Shown here in pieces: positions 42,328 to 49,900 of a stretch of DNA of 64,000 nucleotides. The stretch spans positions 1 to 64,000 of the forward strand of contig NZ_QDKO01000043.1 in NCBI RefSeq assembly GCF_003094615.1. Reading direction: 5' to 3'. The notes below the pieces were generated by a model. That model did no database searches. It was not told the DNA's origin and was given only the letters and a program-made list of their open reading frames with translations. This DNA is from Caulobacter radicis (GTDB taxonomy: Bacteria; Pseudomonadota; Alphaproteobacteria; Caulobacterales; Caulobacteraceae). A program made the translations under genes and the position numbers. Position 1 is the first letter of the stretch. Each line of letters starts with the position of its first letter.

Positions 42328-43473
42328 GTGGACATGTTGGACGTCGAGACCCTTCACCCCTCCGAACTCGCCCCCGCGGACGTCGCCCTCTGGCGCGCCT
42401 TCGCGCAGGCACAGCCCGCCTTGGCCGGCCCGCTGCTGGGCCCGGACTTCGCGCTGGCGGTCGGCAAGGTGCGCGAGGACGCGCGGGTCGCGGTGATTCG
42501 ACGCGCCGGCGAGACGATCGGCTTCCTGGCCCATCATCGCCGTCCGGGCGGCGTCGCCCGCGCCATCGGCGCCCCTCTGTCGGACTATCACGGCCTGGTC
42601 GCCAAGCCTGGCGTCGAGATCGACGCGGCCCAGGTGCTGCGCGCCGCCGACCTGGCCGTGTTCCGCTATACCGGCCTGGTGGATCCGGCCGGCGCCTTCC
42701 AGGTCGAGCCGGCGATCCCCGCCTATGTCATCGACACGCAGGGTGACGCGACGGCCTATCTTGAGGCCGTCCGCGCCGGCAGCCCCAAGAAGATCAAGAA
42801 CTACCGCCGCCTGGACAACAAGCTCGACCGCGAGATGGGCCAGGTGACGCTGAAGGCCGGCGACGACAGCCAGGAGGCCTTCGACCAGTTGATCGCCTGG
42901 AAGCGCGAGCAGATCGAGCGCACCGGCGTCCATGACTTCCTGCGCCCGCAATGGACGCGCGACCTGTTCCAGATGCTGTTCGAGCGGCGCGACGGCGATT
43001 TCCGCGGCCTGATGATCAACCTCTATGCCGGCGACCAGCTGGTGGCGGGCCACTTCGGGGTGCGCCAGGGCGCGGTCTATCACCCGTGGATCGCCTCGAC
43101 CAATCTGGCCTTCGCCGCCTGGTCGCCGGGACAGATCTTCTTCATGCGTGCGATCGCCGCCATGCCGGAGCTGGGCCTGACCCGCTACGACCTGGGGCCG
43201 GGCGCCGACCACTACAAGCACTCCTATGGCCTTTCCCAGACCCTGATCGCCGACGGCGCGGCCACCGCCGCCAGCATGGCCGGCCGCGTGGCCGGCTCGG
43301 TCGAGGGCGTCTGGGCCCTGGCCGGCGCCAACGGCGTGGGTCCGGTCGCGCGCCTGCGTCGCCGCATGGACATCATCGCCAGCACCGAGCTGACCATGGG
43401 CGGCCGGGTGAAGGGGCTGGTCGACGCCGTGGCCGCCCAGGGCAAGCGCCGCAACGCGACGATGGAGGTCTGA
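42328..43473 (+). CDS. GNAT/CelD-like N-acetyltransferase
   Basis: A 381-aa cytoplasmic protein of the BioF2/CelD (GNAT_6) family: two acyltransferase-like halves, the second carrying the signature KKIKNYRRLDNKLDREMG, FDQLIAWKREQIERTGVHDF and ARQ-like HFGVRQGAVYHPWIASTNLA. Such enzymes modify polysaccharide precursors; HfsK of C. crescentus (holdfast cohesion, c-di-GMP effector) belongs to this family, but orthology is not established. GTG 42328 or ATG 42334 can start it. An imperfect inverted repeat CCTAACCG-agc-CGGTTTAGG lies just upstream (42302-42321). It overlaps the glycosyltransferase by one base (TGATG). Confidence 0.85.
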   Translation: MDMLDVETLHPSELAPADVALWRAFAQAQPALAGPLLGPDFALAVGKVREDARVAVIRRAGETIGFLAHHRRPGGVARAIGAPLSDYHGLVAKPGVEIDAAQVLRAADLAVFRYTGLVDPAGAFQVEPAIPAYVIDTQGDATAYLEAVRAGSPKKIKNYRRLDNKLDREMGQVTLKAGDDSQEAFDQLIAWKREQIERTGVHDFLRPQWTRDLFQMLFERRDGDFRGLMINLYAGDQLVAGHFGVRQGAVYHPWIASTNLAFAAWSPGQIFFMRAIAAMPELGLTRYDLGPGADHYKHSYGLSQTLIADGAATAASMAGRVAGSVEGVWALAGANGVGPVARLRRRMDIIASTELTMGGRVKGLVDAVAAQGKRRNATMEV

Positions 43474-44393
43474 TGGCCCGCGTGACGATCATGATCCCGA
43501 CCCAGCGTCGGCTCGGCGGCCTGGCTGTCGCGGCCCGCTCGGTGCTGGCCCAGGCCGGGGTGGATCATTCCGAGCTGGAACTCGTGATCGTCGACAACGA
43601 CCAGGTCCCGTCCGCCAGGGACGTGGCCCAGACCCTGGCCGCCGAGGCGCCGTTCCCTGTCCACTACGTTCACGAGCCCCGCGCCGGCGTCGCCAACGCC
43701 CGCAACGCCGGCATGGCCAAGGCCTCGGGGCAGTTCGTCGCCTTCCTCGACGACGACGAGGAGGCCCCCGCCGGCTGGCTGGCGGCCTTGCTGGCCGCCC
43801 AGCAGGCTTACGCCGCCGACGTCGTGTTCGGCCCGGTCCGCGCCCGCGCGCCTCAGGCCGTCACCCAGCACCGCGACTACCTGGAGCGGTTCTTCTCGCG
43901 CATCGGCCCCGAGCAGGCCGGCGTCATCGACCACTATTACGGCTGCGGCGACAGCCTGCTGAAGCGCTCGAGCCTGCCCGATCCGGTCGCGCCCTTCGCA
44001 GCCGAGCGCAATCATATCGGCGGCGAGGACGACATGCTGTTCGGCCACATGCGGGCCGCCGGCGCGGTCTTCGCCTGGGAGCCGGCCGCCTGGGTGTGGG
44101 AAGACCCCGTGCCCGACCGCCTGACCCTCGACTACACGATCCGCCGCGCCTTCGCCTACGGCCAGGGTCCCTCGGCCCATTGCGCCGCCGCCGTGCCGCC
44201 CGACCGGGTGGGCGTCGCCCGCTGGATGGCCGTCGGGCTCGTCCAGGCCGCGCTGTTCGGGGCCGTGGCCGGCTTCAAGTGGCTGACCCGCGCCGGCGAC
44301 CGGGCCGAATGGCTGGACCGCGCCGCGCGGGGCCTGGGCAAGACCCTGTGGTGGGGTCCCTTCAAGATCCATTTCTACGGACACTCGGCGTGA
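43473..44393 (+). CDS. Family 2 glycosyltransferase
   Basis: A 306-aa GT-A fold enzyme that transfers a sugar from a nucleotide donor, probably onto a lipid-linked glycan at the membrane. It has VTIMIPTQRRLGGLAVAARS, IVDNDQVPSARDV, EPRAGVANARNAGMAKASGQ, the metal DxD region VAFLDDDEEAPAGWL and the acceptor-side GGEDDMLFGHMRAAG. There may be a short membrane-associated helix near the C-terminus (WMAVGLVQAALFGAVAGFKW). The start overlaps the GNAT stop codon, and a cupin-like gene follows 10 bp later. Confidence 0.9.
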   Translation: MARVTIMIPTQRRLGGLAVAARSVLAQAGVDHSELELVIVDNDQVPSARDVAQTLAAEAPFPVHYVHEPRAGVANARNAGMAKASGQFVAFLDDDEEAPAGWLAALLAAQQAYAADVVFGPVRARAPQAVTQHRDYLERFFSRIGPEQAGVIDHYYGCGDSLLKRSSLPDPVAPFAAERNHIGGEDDMLFGHMRAAGAVFAWEPAAWVWEDPVPDRLTLDYTIRRAFAYGQGPSAHCAAAVPPDRVGVARWMAVGLVQAALFGAVAGFKWLTRAGDRAEWLDRAARGLGKTLWWGPFKIHFYGHSA

Positions 44394-44403
44394 GGCTGGC
44401 GTC

Positions 44404-45330
44404 ATGACCATCATCCACGACTGGACCCCCGAGAAGGCCAAGGCCTTCGGCAAGGAAAACCTGATCTTCCAGCACGGCCTGCACGAGCGGCCGATGTTCG
44501 ACGACGAGGGCCTGGCGCGCCTGCTCGACCGCTATCCGCGCGAGCTCCTGGGCGTCTTCACCATGGGCGAGGACCCCAAGGCCTGGACCACCTGGCGCAA
44601 GGGCTCGGCGGGAAACCTGTCGGGCGAGCAGCTGCTGGAGGCCGCCAAGGCCGGCCGCATCTGGCTGAACCTGCGCCACACCAACGACCACGTCCCCGAG
44701 TACGCCGCCCTGTGCGACGAGATCTTCGCCGAGAAGGAGGCGCGGGTTCCGGGCCTCAAGACCTTCAAGCGTGACCTCGGCATGCTGATCAGCAGCGCCA
44801 ACGCCCAGGTGTTCTACCATCTCGACGTGCCGCTGGTGTCGCTGTGGCAGATCCGCGGCGTCAAGAAGGTCTGGGTCTATCCGGTGGCCGACCCCTATGT
44901 CGGCGACCTGGCGCTGGAGAAGATCGTGCTGCGCGAGACCGCCGAGCAGTTCGCCTTCGACCCGGCCTGGGACGCCGGCGCCCAGGCCGTCGAGCTGACC
45001 CCCGGCTCGATGGTCACCTGGAAGCAGAACGCCCCGCACCGGATCGAGAACGGCCCGATGCTCAATGTCTCGATCTCGATCGAGTTCATGACCCCGCCGG
45101 CCCTGATGCGCGCCAACGTCATCTACGCCAACGGCGTGCTGCGCCGCCGCCTGGGCGCCAGTCCCAAGGTCCAGGCCGGTTTTGGCCCCACGGCCCTGGG
45201 CAAGCTGGCCGTCGCCCGCGGCGCCAAGGCGCTGAACCTTCAGACGCCTCATGTGCGCCACCTGCCGGTGACCTTCGGGCTGGATGCGGCCAAGCCCGGG
45301 GTTCTGGTCGAGGCGCCGCCTGCGGCCTAA
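44404..45330 (+). CDS. Cupin-like / JmjC-fold protein
   Basis: A 308-aa protein whose middle part (~125-235) reads as a cupin: VFYHLDVPLVSLWQIRGVKK VW-type strands, then LTPGSMVTWKQNAPHRIENG and LNVSISIEF. FYHLD and APHRIE could supply His ligands for a metal, as in 2-oxoglutarate/JmjC-like enzymes, though the HxD...H spacing should be checked. The N-terminus has HDWTPEKAKAFGKENLIFQH. It may hydroxylate or bind a polysaccharide intermediate, given its place right after the GNAT and glycosyltransferase genes. Function is not assigned. Confidence 0.7.
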   Translation: MTIIHDWTPEKAKAFGKENLIFQHGLHERPMFDDEGLARLLDRYPRELLGVFTMGEDPKAWTTWRKGSAGNLSGEQLLEAAKAGRIWLNLRHTNDHVPEYAALCDEIFAEKEARVPGLKTFKRDLGMLISSANAQVFYHLDVPLVSLWQIRGVKKVWVYPVADPYVGDLALEKIVLRETAEQFAFDPAWDAGAQAVELTPGSMVTWKQNAPHRIENGPMLNVSISIEFMTPPALMRANVIYANGVLRRRLGASPKVQAGFGPTALGKLAVARGAKALNLQTPHVRHLPVTFGLDAAKPGVLVEAPPAA

Positions 45331-45419
45331 GTAAGCAGAAACTTCATTGGCGTCGGTGTGAGGCCAAGCTTCGCCGCGACGCTTGCCCGCGCGGCCGGAT
45401 TGCCTCACTCCTTACGCCG

Positions 45420-45944
45420 ATGAGTCAGGCGGTCACGATCGAACTGGGGGAAGGCGGCGCGCACGACGCCCGCGCCCTGCGCAACGCTTTCGGGTGCTTC
45501 ACCACGGGGGTCACCGTCGTCACGACGCTGGGGCAGGACGGCCGCCGCGTCGGCCTGACCGCCAACTCCTTCACGTCAGTGTCGCTGGATCCGCCCCTGG
45601 CCTTGGTCTGCGTCGACCTGAAGTCGTCCAGCCTGCCGGCGCTGGACGCCGCCGGACGCTTCGCCGTCAACGTGCTGCACGCCGACCACCAGGCCCTGGC
45701 CCGCCAGTTCGTACAGAAGGACACCGACCGCTTCGCCGGCGTCGACACCGAGACCTGGCGTACCGGCGTGCCGATCCTGCCCGGCTGCATGGCCAATTTC
45801 GAATGCGAGACCCACCACGTCTTCGACGCCGGCGACCACCGGGTCTATGTCGGGCGGGTGGTCAAGCTGCGCTACGACCCCGACCACGAGCCGCTGGTCT
45901 ACCTGCAGGGCCGGTTCCGCCGGGTGCATGTGGACGCCGAGTAA
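45420..45944 (+). CDS. Flavin reductase (FMN) family protein
   Basis: A 174-aa split-barrel flavoprotein. RNAFGCFTTGVTVVTTLGQD, VGLTANSFTSVSLDPPLALV, FAVNVLHADHQALARQF and HHVFDAGDHRVYVGRV are standard flavin-reductase segments. It supplies reduced FMN to a two-component monooxygenase or acts as an NAD(P)H:FMN oxidoreductase; no monooxygenase partner lies beside it. The start at ATG 45420 fits the family N-terminus. The upstream gap is 89 bp, so it may have its own promoter. Confidence 0.9.
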   Translation: MSQAVTIELGEGGAHDARALRNAFGCFTTGVTVVTTLGQDGRRVGLTANSFTSVSLDPPLALVCVDLKSSSLPALDAAGRFAVNVLHADHQALARQFVQKDTDRFAGVDTETWRTGVPILPGCMANFECETHHVFDAGDHRVYVGRVVKLRYDPDHEPLVYLQGRFRRVHVDAE

Positions 45945-45950
45945 GGCTGT

Positions 45951-46052
45951 GCGTCCTTCGAGGCTCGCCCATGGCTCGCACCTCAGGATGAGGGTCCGGT
46001 CGTGCTGAATTCCTCATCCTGAGGCGCCCGCGCAGCGGGCCTCGAAGGACGC
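45951..46052. repeat. Inverted repeat (GTCCTTCGAGGCTCGC / GCGGGCCTCGAAGGAC)
   Basis: GTCCTTCGAGGCTCGCCCAT at the left is inverted at the right as CGGGCCTCGAAGGAC. The inner arms CACCTCAGGATGAGG and CCTCATCCTGAGGCG also pair. Related to, but distinct from, the CTTCGACAAGCTCAGG family. It sits upstream of mmsA. Confidence 0.8.
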
Positions 46053-46133
46053 AGGGCTGAAGGATAATTTTCCACGATACGCGCCGTTTCTCGGATGCTA
46101 ATGACGCCGAAAAGCAGCGTTAGGGAGCGCATC

Positions 46134-47642
46134 ATGCGAGACATCGCCCATTTCGTGAACGGCCAAGCCTTCAATGGCGCCTCGGGGCGCTTCGGCGACG
46201 TCTTCAATCCCAACACCGGCGAGGTGCAGGCCCGCGTCCAGTTCGCCACCGACGGCGAGATCGACGCCGCCGTCCAGGCCGCGGCCAGGGCCCAGATCGG
46301 CTGGGCGGCGACCAACCCGCAGCGTCGCGCCCGGGTGATGTTCGAGTTCAAGCGCCTGATCGAGCGCGACATGGCGAGCCTGGCCGAGATCCTGTCGTCC
46401 GAGCACGGCAAGGTCATCGCCGACAGCAAGGGCGACATTCAACGTGGCTTGGAAGTCATTGAATTCGCCTGCGGAATCCCTCACATCCTGAAGGGGGAAT
46501 ACACTGAAGGCGCCGGCCCCGGCATCGACGTCTATTCGATGCGTCAGCCCCTGGGCGTCTGCGCGGGCATCACCCCGTTCAACTTCCCAGCCATGATCCC
46601 GATGTGGATGTTCGGCATCGCCATCGCGGTCGGCAACACGTTCATCCTCAAGCCGTCGGAGAAGGATCCGACGGTTCCGGTCAAGCTGGCCGAGCTGATG
46701 ATGGAAGCCGGCGCGCCCGAAGGCGTGCTCAACGTCGTCCACGGCGACAAGAGCGCCGTCGACGCCATCCTGACCCATCCGCTGATCCGCGCCGTCAGCT
46801 TCGTCGGCAGCTCCGACATCGCCCATTACGTCTACCAGACTGGCACCGCCCACGGTAAGCGCGTCCAGGCCATGGGCGGCGCCAAGAACCACGGCCTCGT
46901 CCTGCCCGACGCCGACCTCGACCAGGTGGTCAAGGACCTGTCGGGCGCGGCCTTCGGCTCGGCCGGCGAGCGCTGCATGGCCCTGCCGGTCGTCGTCCCG
47001 GTCGGCAAGAAGACCGCCGACGAGCTGCGCGAGCGCCTGGTGGCCGAGATCGACACCCTGAAGGTCGGCATCTCCACCGACACGGCCGCCCACTATGGCC
47101 CCGTGGTCAGCGCCCAGCACCGCGCCAAGATCGCCGACTACATCCAGATCGGCGTCGACGAGGGCGCCGAACTGGTGGTCGACGGCCGCGACTTCCACCT
47201 GCAAGGCTTCGAGAAGGGCTTCTTCATCGGTCCGTCGCTGTTCGACGGCGTCAAGAAGGGCATGAAGACCTATCAGGAAGAGATCTTCGGCCCGGTCCTC
47301 CAGATGGTCCGCGCCGAGAGCTTCGAGGAAGCGATCGCCCTGCCGTCCGAGCACCAGTACGGCAACGGCGTCGCCATCTTCACCCGCAACGGCCGCGCCG
47401 CCCGCGAGTTCGCCGCCCGCGTCAATGTCGGCATGGTCGGGATCAACGTGCCGATCCCGGTGCCGGTGGCCTATCACACCTTCGGCGGCTGGAAGCGCAG
47501 CGCCTTCGGCGACACCAACCAGCACGGCGTCGAGGGCGTGAAGTTCTACACCAAGGTCAAGACGGTCACGGCCCGTTGGCCAGATGACAGAATTGGAGGC
47601 GACGTCGAGGACAGCGCCTTCGTCATCCCGACCATGAAGTAG
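46134..47642 (+). CDS. mmsA: Methylmalonate-semialdehyde dehydrogenase (CoA-acylating)
   Basis: Oxidises methylmalonate semialdehyde (valine, thymine) or malonate semialdehyde (beta-alanine, inositol) to propionyl- or acetyl-CoA. 502 aa, ALDH superfamily: FVNGQAFNGASGRFGDVFNP, TPFNFPAMIPMWMFGIAIAV, KPSEKDPTVPVKLAELM, VGSSDIAHYVYQTG, MGGAKNHGLVLPDADL and the catalytic Cys in SAGERCMALPVVVPVG. ATG 46134 has TAGGGAG upstream; the frame back to 46095 is not conserved. No other val or iol genes adjoin. Confidence 0.95.
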   Translation: MRDIAHFVNGQAFNGASGRFGDVFNPNTGEVQARVQFATDGEIDAAVQAAARAQIGWAATNPQRRARVMFEFKRLIERDMASLAEILSSEHGKVIADSKGDIQRGLEVIEFACGIPHILKGEYTEGAGPGIDVYSMRQPLGVCAGITPFNFPAMIPMWMFGIAIAVGNTFILKPSEKDPTVPVKLAELMMEAGAPEGVLNVVHGDKSAVDAILTHPLIRAVSFVGSSDIAHYVYQTGTAHGKRVQAMGGAKNHGLVLPDADLDQVVKDLSGAAFGSAGERCMALPVVVPVGKKTADELRERLVAEIDTLKVGISTDTAAHYGPVVSAQHRAKIADYIQIGVDEGAELVVDGRDFHLQGFEKGFFIGPSLFDGVKKGMKTYQEEIFGPVLQMVRAESFEEAIALPSEHQYGNGVAIFTRNGRAAREFAARVNVGMVGINVPIPVPVAYHTFGGWKRSAFGDTNQHGVEGVKFYTKVKTVTARWPDDRIGGDVEDSAFVIPTMK

Positions 47643-47658
47643 GGGCGGGGCGGCGACG

Positions 47659-48621
47659 ATGCGGCAGACCCGTCGAACCGTCGCCGCCGGCATGCTGGCC
47701 TCGGGCCTGGCGCCCGGCGCGGCCCTGGCGGGCGCTGACCTGTCGCTGGTCGCCCAGTATGGCGCGCCTGAGGCCCCGGTCACGGTCTTCGAGACCGACG
47801 ACGGCGCCCTGGCGGTCTTCGCCCATGGCGGACCGATCCGTCGGCTCTCGCGGCTCGCCAACGAACGCTACGCCGTCGAGGGCGGCGGGGAGCTCCTGGT
47901 CACGGCGCGGGGCGTGCGGCTGGACGGCGCATTCCTGCCGCGCCGCGATTTCGGGGCCGAGGTCCAGGCCGGCATCCGCCGCGCCGTCCGCGCCGACCCG
48001 AAAGCCTTGCGTGCCCGCGCCCTGGCGGCGACGCCGCCGACCGAGAAGGGCGACTTCCTGCGGCCTGATCTCGTCGACCTGGCCACGATCGATCCGACCA
48101 TCCGGTTCGACATCCGCTATGCCGGCCGCGACAACTTCATGGGGCTGAAGCTCTATGAGCGCCCGGCCGCCTGGTTGCAGCGTCCGGCCGCGCAAGCTGT
48201 CGGCAGGGCGGCCAAGACGCTGGCGGCGCGAGGTTATGGGCTGACGATCCACGACGCCTATCGCCCCTGGTTCGTCACCTGGATGTTCTGGGAGGCCACG
48301 CCGCCGGCCAGCCGCGTCTTCGTCGCCGACCCGGCCAAGGGCTCGCGCCACAACCGGGGCTGCGCCGTCGACCTGACGCTGCACGACCTTGCGACCGGCG
48401 CGATCGTCGACATGCCCAGCCGCTACGACGAGATGTCGACCCGTTCCTATGCCGACTTCGCCGGCGGCGCGGCCAGGCAGCGCGCCCTGCGGGGGATCCT
48501 GCGCGAGGCCATGGTCGGCCAGGGCTTCGAGGTCTATCCCGAAGAGTGGTGGCACTTCGACTACGGCGCCTGGCGACGCTATCCGATCGGCGCCAAGACC
48601 TTCACGCAGCTGGCGGGGTAG
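47659..48621 (+). CDS. Exported D-Ala-D-Ala dipeptidase (VanX-like, M15)
   Basis: A 320-aa protein that probably hydrolyses D-Ala-D-Ala or similar cell-wall dipeptides in the periplasm. N-terminus MRQTRRTVAAGMLASGLAPG resembles a Tat signal. A ~100-residue N-terminal domain precedes the M15 catalytic domain with YGLTIHDAYRPW, the SxHxxGxAxD metal motif as SRHNRGCAVDLTL, and the catalytic Glu/His in PEEWWHFDY. All Zn ligands are present. It lies 16 bp after mmsA. Caulobacter is not vancomycin-targeted, so wall recycling is likelier than resistance. Confidence 0.9.
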   Translation: MRQTRRTVAAGMLASGLAPGAALAGADLSLVAQYGAPEAPVTVFETDDGALAVFAHGGPIRRLSRLANERYAVEGGGELLVTARGVRLDGAFLPRRDFGAEVQAGIRRAVRADPKALRARALAATPPTEKGDFLRPDLVDLATIDPTIRFDIRYAGRDNFMGLKLYERPAAWLQRPAAQAVGRAAKTLAARGYGLTIHDAYRPWFVTWMFWEATPPASRVFVADPAKGSRHNRGCAVDLTLHDLATGAIVDMPSRYDEMSTRSYADFAGGAARQRALRGILREAMVGQGFEVYPEEWWHFDYGAWRRYPIGAKTFTQLAG

Positions 48622-48630
48622 GGGGCAGGC

Positions 48631-49215
48631 TCAATGCGCCGACTGGTCGGGCGGCTGCGGATTCTGCTCTCGCCAGCGTCCGGGGCTGACGCCCTCCCAC
48701 TCGCGGAAAGCCCGGTAGAACGAGGCGATGTCCTGGTAGCCTAGGAGATAGGCGATCTTGGTGGCGTGGTACCACGCGCCCAGCGGCGTATAGACCTTGC
48801 CGCCCATGGAGCTGATGTTGACGATCCGGCCTTCGCGCCGCTTACGCATCTCCGGCAGCAACAGCTGGGTCAGCCGCGCGACGCCGAACAGATTGACCTC
48901 GAACTGATAGCGGGCCTCGTCCAGGCCGATGTCCTCGATTGCGCCGTAGAGGCCGAAACCGGCGTTGTTGACCAGCACGTCGACGCCGCCGGCCTCGGCC
49001 GTGATCCTGCGGGCGGCGGCGACAATGTCGGCTTCCTTCGAGATGTCCATGGCGATCGGCGTGGCGCCCAGCGCCGCCAGGTCGGCCATCCGATCGACGC
49101 CGCGCGCCGCGACATAGACGCGATAGCCGTCCTTCAGCAGGCGCTCGGCGAACGCCTTGCCCATGCCCGAGGAGGCACCGGTGACCAGTGCGACCTTCTT
49201 GCGCCGTTCCAACAT
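48631..49215 (-). pseudogene. Truncated SDR oxidoreductase fused to an AraC-family C-terminus
   Basis: 194 residues in one frame. Residues 1-153 are a short-chain dehydrogenase: KVALVTGASSGMGKAFAERL (TGxxxGxG), LVNNAGFGLYG (NNAG), IVNISSMGG (catalytic Ser) and YHATK (YxxxK). Exactly after that Lys (about 48756) the sequence becomes IAYLLGYQDIASFYRAFREW then EGVSPGRWRE, the last helix-turn-helix of an AraC regulator. The SDR C-terminal ~100 residues and the AraC N-terminal part are missing. I infer that a deletion joined two neighbouring genes in frame. Neither parent activity should survive intact. Confidence 0.8.
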
Positions 49216-49326
49216 CGTCGATCCTTCCGTGACTGTGCGGAGAGGACTACGAGGCGCGGGCTAGGCCCGCATTGGCGCTCGACGCCAATCGACTGGCGGA
49301 GCGCGCCAAGCGGCGGCTCGGAGGCG

Positions 49327-49758
49327 TCAGTCCAGCCACTCGAAGCTGACGACCGCCCAGCCGTAGGAGCGGATCCGCCAGTGGCCGGCCTCGCGTACCT
49401 GCACGAAGCTCCAGCCGCCGTGCTCGACGAACCGCCGGCCGTCCCGGTCGCCGCTCCACTGTGTTGGCAGGGTGAAGTGCACGGTCTCATCCCCCTGCAC
49501 GAAGTCCTGCGCCGCGCCGAACACGTGCTTCAGCTCGCCGATCCCGCCCGCGTGATCGGACATGATCGCCCGCCACTGGTCGAGGCCCGCTCGCCCCAGG
49601 AACACGTGGGGTGGAAAGTTCTCCAGGATGGTCACGTCTCCGACCGAGAACACGCCGTCCAGGCGGCGCTCGTCGATGGTTTCGAGAAAGCGGGCCAGGG
49701 CCGCGGGAGCGGCCATCATGGCGGCGTCCGGCCCCGCGATCCTCAAGGCGTCGCTCAT
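49327..49758 (-). CDS. SnoaL/NTF2-like protein
   Basis: A 143-aa cone-fold protein of the SnoaL/NTF2 superfamily (ARFLETIDERRLDGVFSVGD; LGRAGLDQWRAIMSDHAGGI; DETVHFTLPTQWSGDRDGRR; the last strands GHWRIRSYGWAVVSFEWLD). This fold ranges from isomerases and cyclases to stress-associated binding proteins, and no catalytic set can be fixed. It is upstream of the broken SDR-AraC gene on the same strand (111-bp gap without a gene), perhaps formerly one operon. Confidence 0.8.
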   Translation of the reverse strand: MSDALRIAGPDAAMMAAPAALARFLETIDERRLDGVFSVGDVTILENFPPHVFLGRAGLDQWRAIMSDHAGGIGELKHVFGAAQDFVQGDETVHFTLPTQWSGDRDGRRFVEHGGWSFVQVREAGHWRIRSYGWAVVSFEWLD

Positions 49759-49900
49759 CGATCTCGTCCTCCTCCGGCCGAGCCTCGCCCGCCGCGCTTC
49801 TTTCGCAGCTTAACTCAGACAAAACATTCGCCGCCAGCTTGCGCGCGCCTTCAGATCACGCCATCAGTCAATGTAAGGTTGCGTTCATTTGGGGGCTTGA

